Source of the DNA: Hyphomicrobiales bacterium
GTDB taxonomy: Bacteria > Pseudomonadota > Alphaproteobacteria > Rhizobiales > Beijerinckiaceae
Assembly: GCA_027484605.1 (NCBI GenBank)
Contig: JAIXSR010000087.1
Span: 43,898 to 107,897 of the forward strand
Length of the DNA: 64,000 bases
Direction of reading: 5' to 3'
The position numbers and the translations under genes are program-made. Positions 17,480-25,806 of this stretch are shown piece by piece (position 1 is the first letter of the stretch; the number at the start of each line of letters is the position of its first letter). A model generated the notes under the pieces. The model did not search any database. It was given only the letters and a program-made list of their open reading frames with translations, and was not told the origin of the DNA.

Positions 17480-18607
17480 ATGAAGACCCGCGCCGCCGTC
17501 GCCTGGGAGGCCAAGGCGCCTCTCACCATCGAGACCATCGACATTGCCGGCCCGAAACCGGGCGAGGTTCTGGTGGAGATCATGGCAACGGGCATCTGCC
17601 ACACCGATGCCTACACCCTGTCCGGCCTTGATTCGGAGGGGAAATTTCCGGCGATCCTCGGCCATGAGGGTGCCGGGATCGTCCGCGAGGTCGGCGCCGG
17701 CGTGACCGGCCTCCGGCCGGGCGATCACGTGATTCCGCTCTACACGCCGGAATGCCGCAGCTGCAAGACCTGCCTTTCCCAGCGCTCGAATCTCTGCACG
17801 TCCATCCGGGCAACGCAGGGCCAGGGCCTCATGCCGGACGGGACCAGCCGCTTTTCCTGCGAGCCGGTCGGGCCGCGGCAGGGCGAGATCTTCCACTACA
17901 TGGGCTGCTCGACCTTCTCGAACTTCACCATCCTGCCCGAGATCGCCCTCGCCAAGGTCCGCGAGGACGCGCCTTTCGACAAGATCTGCTATATCGGCTG
18001 CGGCGTCACCACCGGCATCGGTGCGGCGATCTATACGGCGAAGGTCTGGCCAGGCGCGAATGTCGTCGTCTTCGGGCTCGGGGGCATCGGCCTCAATGTC
18101 ATCCAGGCGGCCCGGATGGTCGGCGCGGACCGGATCATCGGCGTCGATCTCAACCCCGCCAAGGCGGTGATGGCGCGCAAATTCGGGATGACGGACTTCG
18201 TGAATCCCGACGAAGTCGGCCGCGACAAGGTGGTCCAGGCCATTGTCGACCTGACCGGCGGCGGCGCGGATTTCTCGTTCGAATGCATCGGCAACACCAC
18301 CACGATGCGGCAGGCGCTGGAATGCTGCCATCGCGGCTGGGGTGAGAGCATCATCATCGGCGTGGCGCCCTCTGGGGCCGAGATCTCCACGCGGCCCTTC
18401 CAGCTTGTGACCGGAAGGGTCTGGAAAGGCTCGGCTTTCGGCGGCGCGCGCGGCCGGACGGATGTCCCCCGGATTGTCGATTGGTACATGGAGGGCAAGA
18501 TCAACATCGATGATCTGATCACCCACACCATGCCGCTGGAGGAGATCAACACTGCCTTTGACCTCATGCATGAGGGCAAGAGCATCCGCTCCGTCGTCCT
18601 GTTCTGA
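17480..18607 (+). CDS. adhC: S-(hydroxymethyl)glutathione dehydrogenase / class III alcohol dehydrogenase
   Basis: Cytoplasmic zinc enzyme (375 aa) that oxidises S-hydroxymethylglutathione, formed from formaldehyde and glutathione, with NAD+; relatives also reduce S-nitrosoglutathione. ATG 17480 follows AAGGAGA at a good distance. Catalytic-zinc ligands are in GICHTDAY and GHEGAGIV, and the structural-zinc cysteines in CRSCKTCLSQRSNLC. The NAD-binding GLGGIGLNVIQAARMVGA and the class III ending (INTAFDLMHEGKSIRSVV) are present. The length is normal for the class. It has its own ribosome site and gap, so it is probably a separate unit from the transporter. Confidence 0.95.
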   Translation: MKTRAAVAWEAKAPLTIETIDIAGPKPGEVLVEIMATGICHTDAYTLSGLDSEGKFPAILGHEGAGIVREVGAGVTGLRPGDHVIPLYTPECRSCKTCLSQRSNLCTSIRATQGQGLMPDGTSRFSCEPVGPRQGEIFHYMGCSTFSNFTILPEIALAKVREDAPFDKICYIGCGVTTGIGAAIYTAKVWPGANVVVFGLGGIGLNVIQAARMVGADRIIGVDLNPAKAVMARKFGMTDFVNPDEVGRDKVVQAIVDLTGGGADFSFECIGNTTTMRQALECCHRGWGESIIIGVAPSGAEISTRPFQLVTGRVWKGSAFGGARGRTDVPRIVDWYMEGKINIDDLITHTMPLEEINTAFDLMHEGKSIRSVVLF

Positions 18608-18612
18608 CGCGT

Positions 18613-19740
18613 TCAGGTTTCGCTGCCGAACAGGTCGAGCTGCGGGACATCCGGTTCATCGGGCGCGTCGAAGGAGGAGAGCGTCACGCCCAGCAGGCGG
18701 ATATCCTTGGCCAGCGGAAAGAGCGGGCCGAGAAGCTGCAGGACCGCCGCTTCCAGCGCGGCAGGGGCGGAGAAAGGCCGGGGCAAGGTCCGGCTGCGGG
18801 TGATCAGCTGGAAATCGGTGAATTTCACCTTGAGCGTCACGGTCCGCGCCTGCAGCCCGTGCCGTTCGCAATGGGCCCAGACCTTGGCCATCAGCGGCTG
18901 CAGCCCGGCACTGGCGCCTTCGAAATCGCTGATATCGTTGGAGAACGTATCTTCTGCCCCGACGGATTTGCGCACGCGTTCGGGGCGGACGGGCCGATGG
19001 TCGATGCCGCGCGCCAGCCAGTAATAATAGGGTCCGGACTTGCCGAAATGCTCCTGCAGGAAGGCGAGGGTCCGCCCCTTCAGATCGGCGCCCAGGCGGA
19101 TGCCCAGCCTGTTCATCCGCGCCTCGGTGGCCGGGCCGATGCCGTGGAACTTCCCGATCGGGAGGGTCTCCATGAAGGCGGGTCCGGCCTGTGGCGGAAT
19201 GACGAATTGTCCGTCGGGCTTGCGCTGCCCCGAAGCCATTTTCGCGAGGAATTTGTTATAGCTGATCCCTGCCGAGGCTGTCAGCGCGGTCTCCTCGCGG
19301 ATGCGGGCGCGGATCCGGCTCGCCACCTCGGTTGCGGTCGGCAGCCCGGCGAGGTTCTCGGTCACGTCGAGATAGGCCTCGTCAAGCGACAGAGGTTCGA
19401 TCAGTGGCGTAAACTCAGAGAATATCTCGTGAATCTGGTTCGAAACGGCGCGGTAGGTTTCGAAGCGCGGCCGCACGAAGATGAGGTCCGGGCATTTGCG
19501 CAGGGCCGTCACCGAGGGCATGGCCGAATGAACGCCGAAGCGCCGGGCCTCGTAGCTCGCGGCGGCGACCACGCCGCGCTTGGCGCCGAAGCCCACGGCG
19601 ACCGGCTTTCCCCGCAATTCAGGATTGTCCCGCTGCTCGACCGATGCATAGAAGGCATCCATGTCGACATGGATGATCTTACGGATATCCTTGAGGAAAT
19701 CCGGGCTGGTGACAGCCGGGGAAAGGGGCTCTTCGCTCAT
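18613..19740 (-). CDS. dinB: DNA polymerase IV (Y-family translesion polymerase)
   Basis: Error-prone translesion polymerase, 375 aa. Catalytic motifs are HVDMDAFYASVEQRDNPELRGKPVAVG (first metal Asp residues) and PLSLDEAYLDVTEN (SxDEAY). Helix-hairpin-helix sequence IGPATEARMNRLGI and the little-finger domain follow. The C-terminus LDLFG resembles a beta-clamp-binding motif (QxxLF type). It converges with adhC 5 bases away. No alphaproteobacterial LexA box (GTTC-N7-GTTC) was seen in the 60 bases upstream. Confidence 0.95.
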   Translation of the reverse strand: MSEEPLSPAVTSPDFLKDIRKIIHVDMDAFYASVEQRDNPELRGKPVAVGFGAKRGVVAAASYEARRFGVHSAMPSVTALRKCPDLIFVRPRFETYRAVSNQIHEIFSEFTPLIEPLSLDEAYLDVTENLAGLPTATEVASRIRARIREETALTASAGISYNKFLAKMASGQRKPDGQFVIPPQAGPAFMETLPIGKFHGIGPATEARMNRLGIRLGADLKGRTLAFLQEHFGKSGPYYYWLARGIDHRPVRPERVRKSVGAEDTFSNDISDFEGASAGLQPLMAKVWAHCERHGLQARTVTLKVKFTDFQLITRSRTLPRPFSAPAALEAAVLQLLGPLFPLAKDIRLLGVTLSSFDAPDEPDVPQLDLFGSET

Positions 19741-19858
19741 GCCCTAGGCAATGCCGTCTTCCTGCAACGACGGCGATTCCTAGCATGAATGCTGTTCCTG
19801 AACGAGCCTTCCGGCGGCCGCCTTCGCCATTCCCGACGCGCGTTGTCAGGAGTCCCGC

Positions 19859-21802
19859 TCAGGCGCGCGGCAGCAGGATCCGGTCGAGGAAGGCCGCGAT
19901 TTCGGCATGGGCATCGAGCGGGAAAACGCCCGAAACGAACTGGTCCGGGCGCAGGATGACCACGCAACCGCGCGCGGAATCGACCCCGCGATTGACAAAA
20001 ATATTTTGACCATCGGCCGGATCGATGCAGAAAATTTTCTCATAATCCCGCAGCTGGAGGCGGCCGGTCATCGGCAGGAGGAAGGCCGGCATCCGCTCGA
20101 TCGCGAGGGCGCGGTGCGGCTTCTGGAAGATCGCGCGGAGATCGATCACCGCATCCGCATCGGCACCCGGCGGGGTGAACCGGCGCACCGGCGAATCCAC
20201 CGAGTCGAGGAAGGCGCAGAGCCGGGCGATCCCGTCTTCCGGGTTGCCATCATCGCCGGCGCCGGCAAAGGCGAGCAGCCGCCAGCGCCCGTCGGCCTTG
20301 GCGACATGGCCGAGATGCATCGGCCTGGCATCGGCCAGCCGGATGACGGGCGCGGAATGGAACCGCGTGCCGATGGCGAAGCCCGGCGCCAGCGCCTGAT
20401 GCCGGGTATCGTCGGTCAGCAGCGAGGGCCGGTATTGCGTGGCCGTGCCGGCGGTGTAGCGGCCATGCTGCACGAAGTAACGCTGCGTCTCGGAAGGATC
20501 GTAGGGCAGGCCTGCCGCCGCGGCTTCCTTCGCCTTGCCGAGGATGCCGGCCCATTCGCGGTCGAACGCGATCAGTTCCCCTGCAATGGCCTGCCGTTCC
20601 TCGGAATAGGTGGCGAGCAGCTCCGGCCGGGCCGTGCCGCGCAGAACCTGCGCCAGCTTCCAGCCGAGGTTGAAACTGTCCTGCATGGACACGTTCATGC
20701 CCTGGCCGGCCTTGGGGCTGTGGGTATGGCAGGCATCGCCGGCAATGAAGAGCCGGGGCAGGCGGCGGGCCGGTGCACCTTCGGGCCGGTCGTCGAAGCG
20801 CGGGCAGAGCCGCTGGCCGATCTCGTAGACCGACCACCACGGAATGTCCTTCACCTCCAGCGTGTGGGGATGGAGGATGCGCCGGGCGGTGGCGACAAGA
20901 TCGTCGGCGGCAATCGCGCGCTGGCTCACGCGCTCGCCCTCGCCCAGCTTGTCCAGCTCGACATAGAGCCGGACCATGTGGCCGCCTTCGCGCGGGATCA
21001 GCACCATCGAACCGTCGCGGGCGGACTGGATGAGCGCCTTCATCCGGATATCGGGAAAATCCGTCACGGCGAGGAGATCCATCACGCCCCAGGCCTGATT
21101 GGCGGAATCGCCCTCGAGCGCGAGGCCCATGGCCTTGCGGACCGCGCTGCGGGCGCCATCGCAGCCCACGACGAAACGTGCGTGGATCGTCTCGGTCCTT
21201 CCATCATGCGAGGGGTCGAGCCGTTCCAGCGTGGCAGTGACGGGGTAACTCTCCCGGACCTGTGCCGAAGCGGCTGTCTCGTCGACGGCGAGGGAAAGAA
21301 GGCGGCGGCTGTAATGCGGCGCCAGCCGGGCAGGGGCCTTGCGCATCACATCGAGGAAGAAATCCTGCACGCGGGCCTGGTTGAGGATGACATGCGGGAA
21401 TTCCGACAGCCCATCCTCCGTGTCCTGCACCCGCCCGGAGCGGGCGATCTGGTCGGGGCGGGTTTCGTCCGGCTTCCAGAAGGTCGTTTCGAGGATCCAG
21501 CAGGCCTCGCGGGCAACACGTTCGGCAAATCCGAAAGCCTCGAACATCTCCATGGTGCGGCAGGCAATGCCATCCGCCTGCCCGCGATAGAGGCGGGTCG
21601 GGCGCTGCTCGACGATGCAGGTCCGGATATCGGGGAAGGCCGCCAGCTGGGCCGCCAGCGTCAGCCCGGCCGGGCCGGTGCCGACGATCAGCACATCCAC
21701 CTCTGCGGGAACCGGCCCGACAGCGCCGCCATGGCGATAGCGCCCGGCGGGATCGTGGTTTTCGGGGTCGCCGGGCTCGTAGCCATTCTGGTGGAATTGC
21801 AT
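19859..21802 (-). CDS. FAD-dependent aromatic monooxygenase, 3-hydroxybenzoate 4-monooxygenase/phenol hydroxylase type
   Basis: Flavin hydroxylase of 647 aa from ATG 21802; the tracked frame extends upstream through the regulatory region. Motifs are the FAD-binding VDVLIVGTGPAGLTLAAQLA, the DG-type FVVGCDGARSAVRKAMG, and GDACHTHSPKAGQGMNVSMQDSFNLGWKLA. The C-terminal thioredoxin-like domain is that of the phenol hydroxylase/MobA group. The N-terminus MQFHQNGYEPGDP resembles MobA, which converts 3-hydroxybenzoate to protocatechuate with NADPH and O2. That substrate is inferred, not proven. It is divergent from a marR gene, so a phenolic ligand probably relieves repression. Confidence 0.85.
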   Translation of the reverse strand: MQFHQNGYEPGDPENHDPAGRYRHGGAVGPVPAEVDVLIVGTGPAGLTLAAQLAAFPDIRTCIVEQRPTRLYRGQADGIACRTMEMFEAFGFAERVAREACWILETTFWKPDETRPDQIARSGRVQDTEDGLSEFPHVILNQARVQDFFLDVMRKAPARLAPHYSRRLLSLAVDETAASAQVRESYPVTATLERLDPSHDGRTETIHARFVVGCDGARSAVRKAMGLALEGDSANQAWGVMDLLAVTDFPDIRMKALIQSARDGSMVLIPREGGHMVRLYVELDKLGEGERVSQRAIAADDLVATARRILHPHTLEVKDIPWWSVYEIGQRLCPRFDDRPEGAPARRLPRLFIAGDACHTHSPKAGQGMNVSMQDSFNLGWKLAQVLRGTARPELLATYSEERQAIAGELIAFDREWAGILGKAKEAAAAGLPYDPSETQRYFVQHGRYTAGTATQYRPSLLTDDTRHQALAPGFAIGTRFHSAPVIRLADARPMHLGHVAKADGRWRLLAFAGAGDDGNPEDGIARLCAFLDSVDSPVRRFTPPGADADAVIDLRAIFQKPHRALAIERMPAFLLPMTGRLQLRDYEKIFCIDPADGQNIFVNRGVDSARGCVVILRPDQFVSGVFPLDAHAEIAAFLDRILLPRA

Positions 21803-21891
21803 GATGCCTCGCCTCCCGCACGATTGAGGATCGGCGCTGTTCCGCGCCCTTCGATCCGCTATGGCTGGACGCCCGGGCGGATAAATGATAT

Positions 21892-21914
21892 GCATACTGA
21901 TTATCAGCATACTG
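21892..21914. promoter_or_regulatory. Candidate MarR operator between mobA-like gene and marR
   Basis: GCATACTG occurs twice as a direct repeat 15 bases apart, and the centre CTGATTATCAG is a perfect 5+1+5 palindrome. The tract is AT-rich (with ATGATATGCATACTG in front), unlike the surrounding GC-rich DNA, as expected for a divergent promoter. It lies about 90 bases upstream of the monooxygenase start and about 150 bases upstream of the marR start. MarR proteins bind short palindromes at such divergent promoters. Confidence 0.55.
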
Positions 21915-21937
21915 TCAATTAGCGGGTGGGAATTGAT

Positions 21938-21961
21938 GGCGTTGCGAGGGACCAAGAGGAA
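21938..21961 (+). repeat. Leader direct repeat, copy 1
   Basis: GGCGTTGCGAGGGACCAAGAGGAAA, a ribosome-site-like sequence followed by ATGACCGAT. It is the upstream copy of a repeat found 92 bases later in front of marR. It lies in the 258-base gap between the monooxygenase and marR. The ATG after it opens a 62-codon frame that runs into marR out of frame and shows no family resemblance. Confidence 0.7.
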
Positions 21962-22029
21962 ACCCGCCCATGACCGATTTCCGGGCATGGGCCAGGCGCG
22001 AAGGCGCCGCCGAGCAGCCGCTTTCTGGC

Positions 22030-22053
22030 GGCGTTGCGAGGGACCAAAAGGAA
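22030..22053 (+). repeat. Leader direct repeat, copy 2 (marR ribosome site)
   Basis: GGCGTTGCGAGGGACCAAAAGGAAA matches copy 1 except for one base and is followed by CCCATGTCCGAT, which is the marR start. Copy 1 is followed by CCCATGACCGAT, so the duplication appears to include the start codon region. It contains the likely marR Shine-Dalgarno sequence (AAAGGAAAAG). Confidence 0.7.
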
Positions 22054-22060
22054 AAGACCC

Positions 22061-22522
22061 ATGTCCGATCATGCCGTGATGCCCGGCCATCTCGCGCGCC
22101 GCTTCCAGCAGATCGCGGTGGCGATTTTTCATGCCGAGGTCGAGGCGGCGGGGTTTGACCTGACGCCGGTGCAATATGTGGCGCTCGCGGTTCTGCGGCA
22201 TCATCCCGGTATCGACCAGGCGACATTGGCCGGCCTGATTGCCTATGATCGCACCACCATCGGCGGGGTGATCGACCGGCTCGTGCAGAAGGGGCTGATC
22301 GTCCGCGCCGTGAGCCCGCGGGACCGGCGGGCCCATGTGCTGCATCTCGCGGAAGCCGGCCTGGCGACGCTGGAGGGCATCCAGCCGGCGGTCGAGGCCG
22401 CGCAGCGCGAGATGGTTGCCGGGCTCGATGCGGCGGAGACGGTGGAGTTCATCCGCCTGTTCCGGAAGGCGATTGCCGCCGCCAACGAACGCAGCCGCGC
22501 CCCGATGAAGCCGGCTCCATGA
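22061..22522 (+). CDS. MarR-family transcriptional regulator
   Basis: Winged-helix repressor of 153 aa from ATG 22061 (the tracked start at 22034 lies inside the leader repeat). Visible elements are a helix-turn-helix core (GIDQATLAGLIAYDRTTIGGVIDRLVQKGLIVR) and the wing (PRDRRAHVLHLAEAG), flanked by dimerisation helices. It is divergent from the aromatic monooxygenase and probably controls it and itself. The ligand would be an aromatic acid or phenol (inference from the neighbour). Confidence 0.92.
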   Translation: MSDHAVMPGHLARRFQQIAVAIFHAEVEAAGFDLTPVQYVALAVLRHHPGIDQATLAGLIAYDRTTIGGVIDRLVQKGLIVRAVSPRDRRAHVLHLAEAGLATLEGIQPAVEAAQREMVAGLDAAETVEFIRLFRKAIAAANERSRAPMKPAP

Positions 22523-22534
22523 GGGCCGGGTCGC

Positions 22535-23413
22535 CTATCCCACGGGGATGACATCCACCGTGTGGTGGCCGGATTGGCCGCCGACCATCCGGCTGACGCC
22601 GCGGATCGGCGCGACATCCGCATAATCACGCCCGTAGCCGACGAGGATATGGTCATCCGCCACGGCCATGGCATTGGTCGGGTCATATTCCAGCCAGCCG
22701 ATCCCGTCGCCGCACCAGATGCGCACCCAGGCATGCATGGCATCCGCGCCCGGCAGCCGTTCCTGCCCCGGCGGAGGAATGGTGCGGAGGAAGCCGCTGA
22801 CATAGCCGGCGGGAATGCCGAGGGCGCGCAGGCTGCCGATCATGATCTGGCTGTAATCCTGGCAGACGCCGCGCCCGGCCTCGAAAGCAACGAGCGGCGG
22901 CGTGTCGACATCGGTTGCCTCGTCATCGAAGGTCATATGGGCCGAGAGCGCCGCGCCGAGGGAACGCATGGCCTCGACCGGGCTCATGCCCGGCGCGAGG
23001 GCCGCCATGGCGAATTCACGGAACGGCGCGAGATCGGGAATGCGGGGCGAGGCGCCGAGGAAATGGAGCGGCGAATCCGGGCCGAGTTCGCTCCGCTGGG
23101 CGAGTTCATTCCGCATCTGGTCGAGCGTCGGCGCGACATCGAGCACGGGCAGCGCGCTCTGCCGCTCCACATAGGCGAGCAACTCGATATCGAATTCGGC
23201 ATGGTCCTCGTGGAAATGCAGGGCATGGACGATATTGCCGAAGAAATCCGTCCGGACTTCCCGCTCCGGCGGTTCGGGGCGGATATCGAGCCGCGCTCCG
23301 ACCAGCCGCTGCATGCCCGGCACGCTGCGCGGCTGGAGGCGCAAAAGGTGCCGCGCCTGTGCGACCGGATGGGCATAGGCATAGCCGAGGCGGAGGGTGA
23401 TCTCGTATTGCAT
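22535..23413 (-). CDS. Transglutaminase-like cysteine protease family protein (small)
   Basis: Protein of 292 aa starting at ATG 23413 (MQYEITLRLGYAYAHPV); the tracked extension overlaps the preceding gene. It has an N-terminal beta domain typical of bacterial transglutaminases, then the papain-like core with Cys in RGVCQDYSQIMIGSLRALGIPAGYVSGF, His in AMHAWVRIWC and Asp in GWLEYDPTNAM, so the catalytic triad is intact. There is no signal peptide. It is the last gene of a three-gene operon with an ATP-grasp/alpha-E protein and a large transglutaminase. Members are predicted peptidases or isopeptide-forming enzymes; the substrate is not known. Confidence 0.9.
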   Translation of the reverse strand: MQYEITLRLGYAYAHPVAQARHLLRLQPRSVPGMQRLVGARLDIRPEPPEREVRTDFFGNIVHALHFHEDHAEFDIELLAYVERQSALPVLDVAPTLDQMRNELAQRSELGPDSPLHFLGASPRIPDLAPFREFAMAALAPGMSPVEAMRSLGAALSAHMTFDDEATDVDTPPLVAFEAGRGVCQDYSQIMIGSLRALGIPAGYVSGFLRTIPPPGQERLPGADAMHAWVRIWCGDGIGWLEYDPTNAMAVADDHILVGYGRDYADVAPIRGVSRMVGGQSGHHTVDVIPVG

Positions 23414-23421
23414 CGGCCCGC

Positions 23422-25806
23422 TCAGGCGAAGTACGTGTCGGTCAGGGCATCGGAGAGCCCCGCGATCCGCCACTTCAGTTCGCCCAGCCATTCCGGCGTG
23501 ATCGCCTCGACCGGCATCGTCGCCACATCGGCCCGCAGCTTCAGCAGCGCCTGCCCGAGCGGGGAGAGGCGGTTCTCCCGCCGCGAACCGGGCAGCAGGT
23601 CGATATGGCCCTGCATGCGCTCGAGTTCGAACAGCACGGAGCGGGGGTTCAGCCCGTCGAGCACCAGCAGGTCGCACACGCTTTCGGGCACGGCCATCGC
23701 GTAGCGGCGCCGATGCGTCATCACGCTGTCGCCGATCTCGATCATCAGGTCGAGCGCGCCATCCGGGGCATCGGCGGGGATCATCGCGGCCAGCCAGGCG
23801 GCCATGCCGATCGCCCGTTCCATGGCTTGCCCGATCGTCAGGAAGCGCCAGCCCATGGCGCGGTACATGTTCTCGTTCACCAGCCCGGAAAAGCCGGTGA
23901 GCTTGCGGATCAGCACGCTGATCGCGCGGGCGGCATCGTCGCCGGGCTGGACCTGCCGGCCGATCTGCTCGGCGGAATTGGCAAGATCGACCAGTGCCGA
24001 CCAGCCATCCAGCGAGAACCGGTCGCGGATCTTGCCGGCGCTGGTCACGGCGGACTGGATGCAGGATCCCACCGCCGCAGGCAGCGGCTGGGCGAGATCC
24101 ATGCCATAGGTTTCAAGGAGTTCCGCCACGCGCTGGAGCAGCGGCGCCTCGGCATCGGCATTTTCCGCCAGCCGCCCGTGATAGGCGCGCAAGAGGCGCA
24201 GCATGCCCTCGGTGCGCTCGACATAGCGGCCGAGCCAGAACAGGTTGTCCGCCGCCCGGGCGGGAAGGGTGCCCGGCTGCTTGCGCATGAAGGCGGCGCC
24301 GTCCTTGCGCAGCAGGCTGGGTTCCGGCACCGGCTTGTCGGCGACAATCCAGACATCGGCCACGCTGGAGCCATGGCGCATGGCGATGCTGCCCGGTTCG
24401 AGCGTCTGCCCGACACGGGCGAAGCCGCCGGGCATGGCCTGCCAGCCCTGCGGCGTGCGGGCAAGGAAGACGCGCAGGGTCATCGGGCGCGGCACGAGGG
24501 CGCCGTCCTTCCAGGCCGGCGTTGTCGAAAGGCGCACCGCCTCCTGCCCGACAAGGCCATGGCGTTCCTCGTCGAGCCAGCGATCGAGTTCGCCGGCCCC
24601 GGGGATGAAATGTCCCTGCGGATCGAGCTCGATCGGCAGGCGGTTGGCATTGGCCTTCGAGATCACCAGCTTGTGGCGGTTCTCGCGGACATAGCGATAT
24701 TCCGCGTCCTGCCCGCACCACCAGGTCGCGACATTGGGAATGGCGAGGCTCTCGCCGCGCAAGCGCTCGCAGAGCCGCGGCAGGAAGGCGAGGAAGGCCT
24801 GCGTCTCCAGCGCGCCGGCGCCGAGGGCATTGCCCATCGTCACGTTGCCGGCGCGGATCGCCTCCAGCAGGCCGGGCGTGCCGAGCCGCGAGCGTTCGTC
24901 GAGTTCGAGCGGATCGCACCAGGCGCTTTCCAGCCGGCGCCAGAGCACGCTGATCGGTTGCGGCCCGTCAATGGTCCGGACCTTGAGTTCCTGCCCCTCG
25001 ACAATGAGATCCTCGCCTTCCAGCAGCGACAGGCCGAGATAGCGGGCAATATAGGCCTGCTCGTAATAGGTCTCGTTGAACAGGCCCGAGGTCAGCAGGC
25101 CCACGCTGCCGGTGCCCGGCTGGCGCAGCCGGTCCAGCGCGTCGCGGAAGGCGCCGAAGAAGCCCGCGAGGCGATGGATATTCGACTGCCGGTAGAGCTC
25201 GGCGAAGACGCGCGATGTCGCGACCCGCGTCTCCAGCGCGAAGCCGGCGCCGGAAGGCGCTTCCGTCCGGTCGCCGAGAACCCACCAGCGACCATCCTCG
25301 CCTCGGCCGAGATCCATGGCGATGAAATGCAGGAAATGCCCCGAGGCCGGCTTCACCCCGACCAGCGGGCGCAGCCAATGCGGATTGGAGGCGAGCAAGG
25401 TGCCCGGCAGGTCGCCGCTGGCGAGCAGGGTGTTCTCGCCGTAGATATCGGCCATCACGGCTTCGAGCAGCTCTGCCCGCTGGACCAGCCCGCCGGCCAG
25501 CGCCTGCCATTCGCGCTCCGCGAGGATGACGGGGATATGGCTCAGCGGCCAGTCGCGGCTCGCGACATCGCCCTTGCCGTAATGGCGGTAATAGACGCCG
25601 GCATCGCGCAGATATTGCTCGCCGCGGCCGAACCGGGCTGCGATTTCCGCCGGCGAGAGCGCGGCGAGATGGCTGAGCAACGGCATCCACGGCGCGCGGA
25701 TCCGGCCATCCGGCCCGATCATCTCGTCCGGAATTCCGGCCAGCGGCCGGTAGCCGGCCACGACGGGCAGCCGGCTCTCGACGGTCTCGCGCGAGACCGC
25801 GCTCAT
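23422..25806 (-). CDS. Circularly permuted ATP-grasp plus alpha-E fusion protein
   Basis: Protein of 794 aa. The first two thirds are the circularly permuted ATP-grasp type (DUF404/DUF407): [51 protein letters not shown] and KLVISKANA-like segments. The last third (from about residue 500, [27 protein letters not shown]) is the all-helical alpha-E domain (DUF403), often encoded as a separate gene. Family analyses predict an amide/peptide ligase that makes or attaches a short peptide, with the transglutaminases removing or transferring it. The gene overlaps its upstream neighbour by 4 bases and lies 8 bases before the small transglutaminase gene. Confidence 0.9.
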   Translation of the reverse strand: MSAVSRETVESRLPVVAGYRPLAGIPDEMIGPDGRIRAPWMPLLSHLAALSPAEIAARFGRGEQYLRDAGVYYRHYGKGDVASRDWPLSHIPVILAEREWQALAGGLVQRAELLEAVMADIYGENTLLASGDLPGTLLASNPHWLRPLVGVKPASGHFLHFIAMDLGRGEDGRWWVLGDRTEAPSGAGFALETRVATSRVFAELYRQSNIHRLAGFFGAFRDALDRLRQPGTGSVGLLTSGLFNETYYEQAYIARYLGLSLLEGEDLIVEGQELKVRTIDGPQPISVLWRRLESAWCDPLELDERSRLGTPGLLEAIRAGNVTMGNALGAGALETQAFLAFLPRLCERLRGESLAIPNVATWWCGQDAEYRYVRENRHKLVISKANANRLPIELDPQGHFIPGAGELDRWLDEERHGLVGQEAVRLSTTPAWKDGALVPRPMTLRVFLARTPQGWQAMPGGFARVGQTLEPGSIAMRHGSSVADVWIVADKPVPEPSLLRKDGAAFMRKQPGTLPARAADNLFWLGRYVERTEGMLRLLRAYHGRLAENADAEAPLLQRVAELLETYGMDLAQPLPAAVGSCIQSAVTSAGKIRDRFSLDGWSALVDLANSAEQIGRQVQPGDDAARAISVLIRKLTGFSGLVNENMYRAMGWRFLTIGQAMERAIGMAAWLAAMIPADAPDGALDLMIEIGDSVMTHRRRYAMAVPESVCDLLVLDGLNPRSVLFELERMQGHIDLLPGSRRENRLSPLGQALLKLRADVATMPVEAITPEWLGELKWRIAGLSDALTDTYFA

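Noticed and set aside
19794-19803. GTTCCTGAAC upstream of dinB as a LexA box.
   Set aside because: The alphaproteobacterial LexA box is GTTC-N7-GTTC and this spacing and orientation do not match.
21970-22158. A 62-codon frame following leader repeat copy 1, possible leader peptide.
   Set aside because: It runs out of frame into marR and shows no recognisable composition or stop-linked hairpin; listed only as part of the repeat finding.
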